From Amorphophallus konjac (taxonomy: Eukaryota > Streptophyta > Magnoliopsida > Alismatales > Araceae): 64,000 nucleotides of DNA. Below the pieces are notes generated by a model that saw only the letters and a list, made by a program, of their open reading frames with translations, searched no databases and was not told the DNA's origin. Below are positions 20,981 to 30,951 of the stretch, in pieces; position 1 is the stretch's first letter, and every line of letters starts with the position of its first letter. The stretch lies in contig CM040125.1 in assembly GCA_022559845.1 (NCBI GenBank), positions 325,073,829-325,137,828 on the forward strand, given 5' to 3'. Made by a program: the position numbers and the translations under genes.

Positions 20981-22402
20981 ATGGATGGTCGCCTTAGAGC
21001 CATGGAGGGACGCATGGAGAACTCCGATAGGTCGGTCCAAGACCTCATTGGGCGGTTAGATAGGATGTCACACGGGGACCCTCTTGGGGCAGCCCAAGGT
21101 CCACCCGCACCTCCTCCCGCGGGGGCCCAAGTCCAACCCGCTCCCATGGCCCAAGTCCAGGCCGCTCCCGCGGCCCAAAACCAGCCACCACTGGTTCCTC
21201 CACCCGCCCCTCCTCGGGTTCCCCAACTACCACACCGTGACCTTGGTCTCGAGGACTATGGGTCCGACAATGCCTACGAGGGGTATGGTCAACGCCGTAG
21301 TGGTTTTCAGCCACAACGAGATGAGGATGATGATCGGGTCCTTAAGACCGTGCGAGCGGATCCTCCCGCTTTTTACGGGTCTTTGGATCCGAAAGTCTAC
21401 CTAGATTGGGAGTTTGGCATGGACCGTTATTTTGAATGGTATGATATGTCGGAGCGTCGAAGGGTCCGATTTGCCACCATGAAACTTATGGGGCAGGCAC
21501 AAACTTATTGGAAGAATGTGGAGAGCCTGCTACTTCAGCGGCTAGAACCCCCGATCAACACATGGGCCGAGATGAAGAATAAACTTCGGCAAAAGTACCT
21601 TCCTCCCACATACCGCCAGCGACTCATCGATAGATGGCAAAGTCTTAGCCAGGGAGACCGGTCCATCTCCGAATACATCGCGGAGTTTGATGAGTACTTT
21701 CTACGATGTGGTGTCACGGAGGAGAGTACCATGCCCGTGTCCCGCTTTCGACGTGGTTTGCGGCCACACTACCAGTATGAGCTTTTCCGCCGCAATGCCA
21801 AGACGTTGGAAGAGGCATACCAGGTTGCTCTCGAGATGGAGCAATTTAAGGGAGAGTTCGAGTCTAGCCATCGGTTGGGCCCCACCCCTCTCCGTAGTAC
21901 CGAGCCCCGTCACTCTATAGGCCCACATCAGCGGCCTCCCATGGCTCGACCTCAGGAGCCCACCCGTCAGGAGCACTTCGCTCCACGGCCTCACCCTCCT
22001 CCACCCCGGGATCTATTTCCATCCCAACCACCGGCACCCTTTGCCCGTCCCCCAGCTCCTATAGCCCGTCCTCTGGCACCGGCACCCCCTCCACTCTTGT
22101 CCAAGGTACCTACACCTCCCCCATTGTTGCCCACACCCCCTACCCGGCGGGATGATAAGGGTAAGGCCCCTCTTATCGAGGAGAGTAGTCGATCGCGAAT
22201 ACAGTGTTTCCACTGTCACGGGTATGGCCACATTACTAGTGAGTGTCCCGCTCGCACCACCCTAGCCTTAGGTGTTGGCGGATCCGCACCTCCCGAGCTT
22301 GAGCATGTCGATTATGAGGCCGATGAGGCACTGGCCGATGAATACTATGCCATGGGGGAAGAGCTGGGCGACCCTTCGGCCACCCAGGATGTCGCCACCT
22401 AG
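20981..22402 (+). CDS. gag: TRG-B gag
   Basis: 473 codons. A Pro/Ala-rich N-terminal third (residues 35-90) is followed by a Ty3/gypsy-type retrotransposon gag domain (about 125-300; motifs ADPPAFYGSLDPKVYLDWE, MGQAQTYWKN, SEYIAEFDEYFLRCG, RFRRGLRPHYQYELF). A second Pro-rich linker follows. The zinc knuckle is C-x2-C-x4-H-x4-C (Cys409, Cys412, His417, Cys422) and the tail is acidic. An upstream ATG at 20842 opens a different frame (Met-Pro-Thr-Arg-Arg start) that runs into TAA at about 20956. One surplus base near 20950 would account for the split, so the true protein probably began at 20842 and this copy has lost about 45 N-terminal residues. The main body is otherwise intact. No protease or RT follows in the 486 bp before the 3' LTR. 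Confidence 0.85.
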   Translation: MDGRLRAMEGRMENSDRSVQDLIGRLDRMSHGDPLGAAQGPPAPPPAGAQVQPAPMAQVQAAPAAQNQPPLVPPPAPPRVPQLPHRDLGLEDYGSDNAYEGYGQRRSGFQPQRDEDDDRVLKTVRADPPAFYGSLDPKVYLDWEFGMDRYFEWYDMSERRRVRFATMKLMGQAQTYWKNVESLLLQRLEPPINTWAEMKNKLRQKYLPPTYRQRLIDRWQSLSQGDRSISEYIAEFDEYFLRCGVTEESTMPVSRFRRGLRPHYQYELFRRNAKTLEEAYQVALEMEQFKGEFESSHRLGPTPLRSTEPRHSIGPHQRPPMARPQEPTRQEHFAPRPHPPPPRDLFPSQPPAPFARPPAPIARPLAPAPPPLLSKVPTPPPLLPTPPTRRDDKGKAPLIEESSRSRIQCFHCHGYGHITSECPARTTLALGVGGSAPPELEHVDYEADEALADEYYAMGEELGDPSATQDVAT

Positions 22403-22878
22403 TGGGTTTGATGCTACCACCTTAGTCTAGAGTCGTGCATGAGTCAGTGTGCTTTCTTTGTGTGGTTTGTTTGTGTGGTGATTTTGAGTCGATTGTTTGC
22501 ATGGTTTGCATTCGTGTGTCTGTGCATAGTGAGTCTGCATATGTCTTGTGCAAGCTCGTTGTCGGTCTCTTACGAGTAAGAGGCGAGCGGACTCACTTGA
22601 TGAGTATGGGATCAGTTTTACTTCTATATCCGGATCAGTCACCTATAGGGACTCAGCGGTGATTCCTAGTGAGTCTTCGAGCTGTCTCCTTCCTTTTGAG
22701 AGTGCCCCTTCGGAGTGACCACCTTTAGCCATAGCAGTTCGCATATCGAGTATATATGGAATGAGCAGGTGCCGATCACTTGGAGTGGAGCATACCCGCG
22801 CTACTTAGCACGGTGACGGATCCGCCGGAGTACTCGCGCAGCCATACCCCTACTCGACGGGGTCGAGTTCCTCCCACC
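22403..22878 (+). other. TRG-B 3' untranslated stretch
   Basis: About 0.48 kb between gag stop and polypurine tract, GT-rich at first. No ORF with recognisable domains, so pol is truly absent rather than frameshifted. Confidence 0.6.
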
Positions 22879-22888
22879 CGGGGAGAAT
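22879..22888 (+). promoter_or_regulatory. TRG-B polypurine tract
   Basis: CGGGGAGAAT lies immediately before the 3' LTR start TGATGAGG. Confidence 0.6.
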
Positions 22889-24949
22889 TGATGAGGACAT
22901 CAAGAGCTTATGAGTTGTATTTTGTGTATTGGCTTAGATTGGTGTGTATTATGGGTTGTATTGGCTTGAAGTGTATGTAAATTTTGATTTCTTTCATTTG
23001 GGCCATTCTTGTAAGGCTTATATCAAGCCAATGGGCCATTTGTTATGTCAAGTCCAAGGCTAGGTTGCCATTAGTAGAGTCCATTAAGAGTGTTACTTCA
23101 TAGTGGGTCATTAAGGCACTTAAGGCCCAAATTGGGTTCCACTCTCTCATGGGCCATCTAAGTGGGAGTGGCCCAAGTCTAGCATGATCTAATGGGAGGC
23201 TCTTGGCCCATGAATGGCCTTGGCCCATGGAAGGGGGCGCAAGGTTCCTTGTCTTATTAGGCATGGTAGTTGTGGTTTAGGTGGTGTTTGAATAGATCTA
23301 GTCCAAGGTTGAATAAGTATGGTCAAATTAGATTAAACTAATGTATTAAATGTGTGATTCACATTGTATCCCAGCCCTTCAATCCAAACCCCTAGATCCA
23401 AGGGTTGAGGTTGAGTTTGGTTGGCATCCTATATAAGGTTGTATTTTTCATATTGAATGAATTAATGAAGAGAAAATAGGCATTTGCCCCCAAGTGAGAT
23501 TTGCGCCCCTCCCCTCTCTCTCCCTGGTTCCTCCACCCCCTCTCCCCTTTCTAGAGTGTAATCCCTTCCCCCTTGATCCCCTCCAGCATCTGAAGCAACT
23601 CCGGTGATCGCCGCCGCCATCGACTCGCCGCCGACGCGTCGTTGCCAACGGTTTCGGTGTTCTGTCCACTCAGGATAGATCCTTCTTCTCTGAATTCCTG
23701 CTATCACTCCCTTCGTCTTCTGAAGCTCAAAATTTCAGGGTTGGTTTCCCTCTAGAACCCTTATCCCCACAAAAAAAATCACGACAAAATTCATCCTTTA
23801 GCTATGTTTTGATTTTCATCCAAGTCCAAGTTCCAGATCTGTCCTGGTTCTGTTTACTATTCATCAGCTCTGAGTTTACCCCATTCGAACCATCTTTTTA
23901 TTTTTGTTGGGTCACCCAAATTTATTGGGAGTTCTGTCCACATATATCTACCACCAGGAATTTTCTTAATTTTTGATAAGGTCTCTAGGTATTTTTCAAA
24001 TTTCGTCCAAGTTCCCAAGAACAGTCTGCCCACAGTTTCCCAGATCCGACCCAGGTCTAGTAAAAAAATCCCAGAAAATCCATTTCTTCTCCAATCAAAA
24101 AACAAAAAATAGTCCCGGATTCCTCTCTCAGAGACCTTCAACTTTGCTGAAGAAATCATTGACAGATTCAGAGGTCTTCTCCCCGGTCAACGTCGATCTT
24201 CAGAGAAGATAGATCCTGCCCCTACAGTTCTGGCCCGAATTCAGCAAGATTGTAAATTCAACAATCAGAAATACAGCAGTTTCCTCCAAGTCGCGCGCCT
24301 GCAAACAGAAGTTCAGGTTTGTGGCCGAGTTCCCCGCGAGCGTCGTCCGAGGGCCGCCCGGCGTCCGGCGGTCGTTCCAGCAGCTCACCATCCTAGGGGA
24401 ACGCTTCCCAAGTGTCTCCACAATAGAGGAGTCATCAGGCCCCACACGACCCCTCCGGTCAGCACATGGGCCCCCACTAACACGAGTACGCGTGAAGCCG
24501 AAGCATCACCCGGAACCGCCCGTCAACCCGAAACTGGTCCTCCCGGGCCCGCTTGTGTCACCCTTTACCTCCCTGCGTGGAGTGGGCTTAGTTGCATTGC
24601 TGTAACCATAATGTATTAAGTTCCCCGGGGTACGAGTTCCGGCCGGGTCCCATCTTCGCCACGCCGAGAGCGTGGAGGTATCGCCTTCACCCTTACACTT
24701 GGCATTAGCTCAATTCTTTATATGCTTTATATGCCGCTGCTAGAGAGCATGTGTAGGGATACCTAGCCCGCTTTCAATTTATAATATCACTGCTGCGAGA
24801 GAGAGCGAAGCCATCCCGGGACCCGATCCGGGCACAAGTGAGAGCCGACCACCCTAGCTCACAGCCGGTTTCTCAACCGCGCACATCCGACGCTTCCCCT
24901 GTTAAGGGACGATCGCGAGCTTGCCGTGTCCGTGTCTCGTCCCGCATCA
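22889..24949 (+). mobile_element. TRG-B 3' LTR
   Basis: 2061 bp, co-linear without indels with the 5' LTR. TATA box at 23430-23437. Followed by the TSD copy CTATC. Confidence 0.9.
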
Positions 24950-26570
24950 CTATCTCAAGATCCTCCATCTCTCAATGCAAAATTATTTTGAACGTCCGGT
25001 TAAGCAGAGTTTTTTGAGCCCGTCATTTTGATATATAGAACGTGTGATTCCGACATGTGTACATCGAGAACGGGAGGATCAAAGAATGGACACAAATTGT
25101 TAATGACGACAATTTGATTGTCGTCAATTTCTTTGGACGACCGTAGGAAAAGGCGTCAAATCTTATATATATATATATATAACTTGTAACTAGACCTTCG
25201 AAAATCTATATCTATTGAACTATGTAATATAAAATTATAAAAAATATTTTTTTGGAATCCTTGAATTTTTATCCTAATTATCATATATTCTATTTCCCTA
25301 AATTATTGCATATAAATAAATGTGCCTTTGAATGTATATTTTTGAAATTATTCAATTAAATAGATATTGACGTGAATTCTTCTTAAATAAATTAAGTTAA
25401 AAATTATAGAATTAATGTCCTTCCAAGTGGACGTTAATTAATAAATGACACTACTCGTGGACATCAATTAAAATAAGTTTAATTAATTATAGTTAATTAC
25501 AGAATTGGATGGACGTGAATTCTATAATTAACGTATTCATGTTTTCACTGTTTTCTTCCGGTTTTGACCCATACCTCAGGTTTTTTGGCACTCTCATCTC
25601 ACGTCCGTAGATGGAGTCCTTGTTTCTTTATTGGTTCACGTTATACACCTCAACTCTCGGTGACATACGAGCCCTCCGTTGGATATTTCATTCCTTCGGA
25701 CTGGCAAGTTAGTCATTGGGACCTCTGTAAGTCTCCGCTAGCCTTGGATTCCCTCAAGGCAGCTGAGCTGGTTGTACCCTAAAAACCTCGGGATCCGATC
25801 CGTGTCATTTTGGTTTTCCGTTAGTCTTGACACTCTACTCCTTTTGGAATCTTCTTGTCATCAATTTGAGAACATAACCCTTTGACTCTGTATTTGGCCA
25901 AATCTGATTCTGAAACATTAAGGGCTGTGGGTCTGCGACTTTTCAGTGCCAGGTAGGACGGAAGTCCAATTCTGTAAACCATGATAATTCTGTGTGTGAC
26001 ATTACACCAAACTCTGTACATTTGTTATATTCTGTTATATCTGTTATTCTGCAAATTCTGTTAATTCTGAAAAAATCTGTTATTTTGATAATTTGTTGCT
26101 TGGTTATTTGATAATTTAGATATTCTGCTTTATTACTTATATTTATTGGAACTCTGTTATAATCTGGCCAATTCTGAAGTTATGTTCATCTAAGTATCTG
26201 TCCTTGTTATATTCTGATAGCTTGTCCTTGACTCTGCATGGGAATTCATCCCTATTTCTCTTGAGCTCGTAACTGCCTTTGACTTTAATATTCGTCTTTC
26301 CCGTTAGATTGATCATCATGATTTTCTAGTTCCATGCCTTGCATCGTCATGAACATGTTAATTGGCTAATCACTTATATTCTGCTTGATGAGAGATGTAA
26401 TTCCTACTGAGCGTTTTGCCCACCAACCTATCTTCAACATTTTTTTTCAGGTAATGACATTGAAGAAAGTACAACAGATGGGGAAGGGCAAGAGTGTTGA
26501 GTGTTGTGGAAAAAGTAAGCTGGTGTCTTTTAGTTTTCTTGAGTCTTATCTTGTCCTTGAGTCTTTTCCC

Positions 26571-26579
26571 TTTATAAAG
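26571..26579 (+). promoter_or_regulatory. Candidate TRG-A TATA box
   Basis: TTTATAAAG lies about 200 bp before the LTR end, with AATAAAG about 65 bp downstream. It is a plausible core promoter and poly(A) pair, but other AT-rich strings in this LTR could serve. Confidence 0.35.
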
Positions 26580-26783
26580 TATTTGAGTCTTTTCTTTTTC
26601 CCATATAAGTGGAGTCTAGTTATGTAATTGACATTTGATTATCAATAAAGATTATATTTTTGTCCATGTTGTCTAGCCTTGGAAATTTTGTGTCTTATGT
26701 TTGCTCTGATTATTCACGACTGTATCACTACCGCGTTCCGAACAACACGTTCCGCTGCTATCGGTTCGGGGCGTGACAGTTTG

Positions 26784-26796
26784 TGGTATCAAAGCC
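26784..26796 (+). promoter_or_regulatory. TRG-A primer-binding site
   Basis: TGGTATCAAAGCC lies five bases after the 5' LTR end. It matches the tRNA-Met site with one G-to-A change. Confidence 0.8.
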
Positions 26797-27018
26797 TAGG
26801 CTTATTAAACCCTAGGTCTTGACTATAGGTTGCCATAAGTTCTAGGTTCAACTCCATTATTGCCCGGTGAGATTGGGTAGAACCTTGGGTTACGAGCTAA
26901 AAAGGAATTATAATACTAATAATATCAGCTTATGAAAATAGCTTAGTAAAATTTCACGAGAATTACTTGATAATCTTACACGAGATTATTTGTGTCTTGT
27001 AAAACTAGATAGATAACA

Positions 27019-27930
27019 ATGGCCGCTGAGCGTGCCCAATGGCGTGAGATGCAAAGGACGGTTCAAGGATTGACTCAGGCTCTTCAGCGGGTAGCCGAAG
27101 GTGGAGCCAATCGTGGAGCTAGAGAGTTACATCGTGAGTTCCGGAGCCTCAATCCGCCTAGGTTTAGTGGAACCCCTGATCCTGACATGGCGGAAGATTG
27201 GACAAAGGAGATGGGAAGAATTTTCTGAGTGATGCAATGTTCGGACCAAGATAAGGTCCTTTTAGTATCATTTCAACTAGAGAAGGATGCAAGGGCTTGG
27301 TGGGAGTCCATAGAAGCCACTTTGCCAAACATTCAAGTAACTTGGGTAGAATTTTTAGAACACTTCAACGAGAAGTATTTCTCGGAGAGAGTTCGGGAGA
27401 GAAAGGCAAGAGAATTTGCCTCGCTCAAATAAAGAAGCATGTCTGTGGCAGAATATGAGGCTCAGTTCCCAAGGTTATCACAGTATGCACCTCATTTGAT
27501 CCTAACAGAGAAGATGAAAGCTAGGAGATTCTTAAATGGATTACGACTGCATTATATACCCCAATTAGCACCAATGGATATTCAATCATATGCTGAGATG
27601 GTGAAGAGAGCTCAATTACTGGAGGATGCCATGGAGTTATCCGACAAGGTGAAAGCAAGAATGGAAAAGAAGAACCTGGTTAATGGAAACAAGAGACCCA
27701 ATAATGGGAATGGAGTTCCGAATGGCAAGAAGCATAAAGAAGAGAAGTGCAAACATTGTGGCAATGAAGGTCATCAATATGAGAAATGTCGATGGAAGAA
27801 TGGAGCTTGTTTTCGCTGTAGGAGCCAGGAACATAAGGTATCCGAGTGTCCCCTTCCGAAAGATCAACCTCAACAGGCAAAAGATCATAATAAGGAACGG
27901 CGTCAAGGACGAATGCAAGCGATAAGATAA
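27019..27930 (+). pseudogene. gag: TRG-A gag
   Basis: 304 codons in one frame starting at a good ATG context (AACAATGGC). The Ty3/gypsy gag domain has FRSLNPPRFSGTPDP, MAEDWTKEM, DKVLLVSFQLEKDARAWW, FLEHFNEKYFS and SVAEYEAQFPRLSQYAP motifs. Two zinc knuckles follow: C-x2-C-x4-H-x4-C from about residue 244 and a second from about residue 263. Stops at 27226-27228 (TGA, where CGA is expected) and 27430-27432 (TAA, where CAA is expected). Both could be single C-to-T changes. It is the only gene of the element: the polypurine tract starts about 155 bp after its stop codon. Confidence 0.82.
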
Positions 27931-28085
27931 ATCAAACCTGCTGACGATGAAGTAACTAGAGGTACCCCTTAACTTTGACCTAGTTCCTTGTGTTGTTCTA
28001 GTAGCATGCCTAGATGAATTGAACTAGATACCCCACTGGTGTAGATTGGAAATGAATTCAGTTGAATTTGGGGACCAAATTCTTT

Positions 28086-28099
28086 TAAGTGGGGGAGGG
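28086..28099 (+). promoter_or_regulatory. TRG-A polypurine tract
   Basis: AAGTGGGGGAGGG lies immediately before TGTAACACCCC of the 3' LTR. Confidence 0.8.
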
Positions 28100-29674
28100 T
28101 GTAACACCCCGGATAAAACTAAAGAATAAATATATTCTAAATAAATGTAAGTTGCATAAAGAAGGCCAAATAGAAACTATGGGTCGTAATAAATTAATTA
28201 TCTTTCCCCGTTACACAAAAAAAAATGGAGCCCAAACAATATAACTCATATATGTACACTTAATGGGCCTTAACATGTATATTTTATTTTCCCTTAATAT
28301 AATTTTTAAGAGCCAAAAAAAAACAAATGGCCATCTGCTAACCTAAAGCCCATATTTAATAAACACCCACAAATATGCATACGTATTGCAAACCCCACTG
28401 AAGCCTAAAATAATGCAACCCTCTATATATATTTATATGCCACCCGGTTACACCAAGGGCCAACCCAAATAACCACCCGCATAACCCAACCCACGAAGGT
28501 GGGCCTTCACCCAAAAAGCAACCAAAAAAACCTCTTCTAACCCAAACCCAAAACCCATGAACGTGCAAACCCAACCCAAATGCCCATATGAATGTTCGAG
28601 TGTTAGCTTTTAGGGTTTTGACATAAGAAAATGGCAACCGGCCACTAACCGGGAAGGGTGGAGCAATGTCGGGGAAGGTTTTCAATGCTTGCTTCCATTT
28701 GGCGTCCGAACCCTCCAGAACCGCTACACTCCTATAAGAACACCCCCACCTCAGACGCTGCAGTATTTTTCCTATTGCTGTCAAAGAAGGAGTCTTCTTC
28801 CCTCAAGGCCTCTGCACCCATCTTCCTCCTGCTAATCGTCCAAGCCACGAAGGGCTTCTGCTTCCTCTTCCGCAACGTGAAGCCCTGCATCCTCTTCTTC
28901 CTTTGCCACCATCCTACTGGCTGATACGAGAAGGGGCACTCTTTCTCTTCCATCTTCATCCTGCTGATCAAGAAGTCCTTCATCTTCATCCTCTGTTTTG
29001 AAGTTACTGAAACAAAAAACCATTCTTCACTGTTCATCATCATCTAATCGACCCAAAAGGTAGGTGTTCTCTCTGACAGCTAAACTCAATTAACAAGGAT
29101 AATACATACTCCTATGATCATAACAACATGCTTATATCTCATGTTCGAGTTCATAGTCTCAAGTTTCTCGTAGGTCTTCTCAAGTTTCGTAGCCCAAACA
29201 AAAATTAATTCATCATTGTAGGTGTTCTCTCTTCATGCCAAAGATTATAATTAGATTAAACCTCACATGATATTTCTGCATGATTTTTACTACATGATTT
29301 CTTTCGTGTTTTGCTTTAATACTATAGACGTTAGTTATGGAGTTTTCGCCTTAAAAACTTGTACGTGGGTATCGGAGTCTCCTTTGGCCATGAAAATTTA
29401 TGGGCGTACTAGTGGGATGGTGACCGAGATAGTGAGAGTGGTTGCACTATTTTCCGTGCCTCCTATCTCAAAATCCCCCATCTCTCAATGAAAAATTATT
29501 TTGAACTTCCGGTTAGGCAGAGTTTTTTGAGCCCGTCATTTTGATATATAGAACGCGTGATTCCGTCACGTGTACATCAAGAACGGGAGGATCAAAGAAT
29601 GGACACAAATTGTTAATGACGACAATTTGATTGTCGTCAATTTCTTTGGACGACCATAGGAAAAGGCGTCAAGT

Positions 29675-29676
<2 letters not shown>

Positions 29677-29754
<78 letters not shown>
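29677..29754. repeat. (TA)39 microsatellite
   Basis: 78 bp of pure TA in the TRG-A 3' LTR. The same site in the 5' LTR (about 25163-25181) has only about nine units. Confidence 0.95.
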
Positions 29755-29755
<1 letters not shown>

Positions 29756-30951
29756 CTTGTAACTAGACCTTCGAAAATCTATATCTATTGAACTATACAA
29801 TATAAAATTATAAAAAATATATTTTTGGAATCCTTGAATTTTTATCCTAATTATCATATATTCTATTTCTCTAAATTATTGCATATAAATAAATGTGCCT
29901 TTGAATGTATATTTTTGAAATTATTCAATTAAATAGATATTGACGTGAATTCTTGTTAAATAAATTAAGTTAAAAATTATAGAATTAACGTCCTTCCAAG
30001 TGGACGTTAATTAATAAATGACACTACTCGTGGACATCAATTAGAATAATTTTAATTAATTATAGTTAATTATAGAATTAGATGGACGTGAATTCTATAA
30101 TTAACGCATTCATGTTCTCACTGTTTTCTTCCGGTTTTGACCCATACCTCGGGTCTTTTGGCACTCTCATCTCACGTCCGTAGATGGAGTCCTTATTTCT
30201 TTATTGGTTCACGTTATACACCTCAACTCTCGGTGACATACAAGCCCTCCGTTGGACATTCCGTTCCTTCGGACTGGCAAGTTAGTCATTGGGACCTCCG
30301 TAAGTCTCTGCTAGCCTTGGATTCCCTCAAGGCAGCCGAGCTAGTTGTACCCTAAAAACCTCGAGATCCGATCCATGTCATTTTAGTTTTCCGTTAGTCT
30401 TGACACTCTACTCCTTTTGGAATCTTCTTGTCATCAATTTGAGAACATAACCATTTGACTCTGTATTTGGCCAAATCTGATTCTGAAACATTAAGGGCTG
30501 TGGGTCCGTGACTTTTCAGTGCCAGGTAGGACGGAAGTCCAATTCTGTAAACCATGGTAATTCTGGGTGTGACATTGCACCAAACTCTGTACATTTGTTA
30601 TATTCTGTTATTCTGTTATATCTGTTATTCTGTAAATTCTGTTAATTCTGGAAAAATCTGTTATTCTGATAATTTGTTGCTTGGTTATTTGATAATTTAG
30701 ATATTCTGCTTTATTACTTATATTTATTGGAACTCTGTTATAATCTGGCCAATTCTGAAGTTATGTTCATCTAAGTATCTGTCTTTGTTATATTCTGATA
30801 GCTTGTCCTTGACTCTGCATGGGAATTCATCCCTATTTCTCTTGAGCTCGTAACTACCTTTGACTTTAATATTCTTCTTTCCCGTTAGATTGATCATCAT
30901 GATTTTCTAGTTCCATGCCTTGCATCATCATGAACATGTTAATTGGCTAAT

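Larger units (their letters stand above)
18435..24949 (+). mobile_element. TRG-B: gag-only LTR element (TR-GAG type)
   Basis: TSD CTATC at 18430-18434 and 24950-24954. LTRs 18435-20495 and 22889-24949 are each exactly 2061 bp, begin TGATGAGGACATC and end GTCCCGCATCA. I count roughly 30 differences between them, about 1.5 per cent, so this is a fairly recent insertion. The 2.4-kb interior holds a primer site, one gag ORF and a polypurine tract; no pol. It sits in the 5' LTR of TRG-A. Confidence 0.9.
17063..26778 (+). mobile_element. TRG-A 5' LTR, split by TRG-B
   Basis: LTR segments 17063-18434 and 24955-26778 correspond to 28100-29466 and onwards in the 3' copy. A short (TA)n at about 25163-25181 is much shorter than its partner at 29677-29754. 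A TTTATAAAG string at 26571-26579 and AATAAAG at about 26644 are candidate promoter and poly(A) signals near the end. Confidence 0.88.

Noticed and set aside
29669..29857. 62-codon Tyr-Ile repeat ORF
   Set aside because: Translation of the (TA)n microsatellite.
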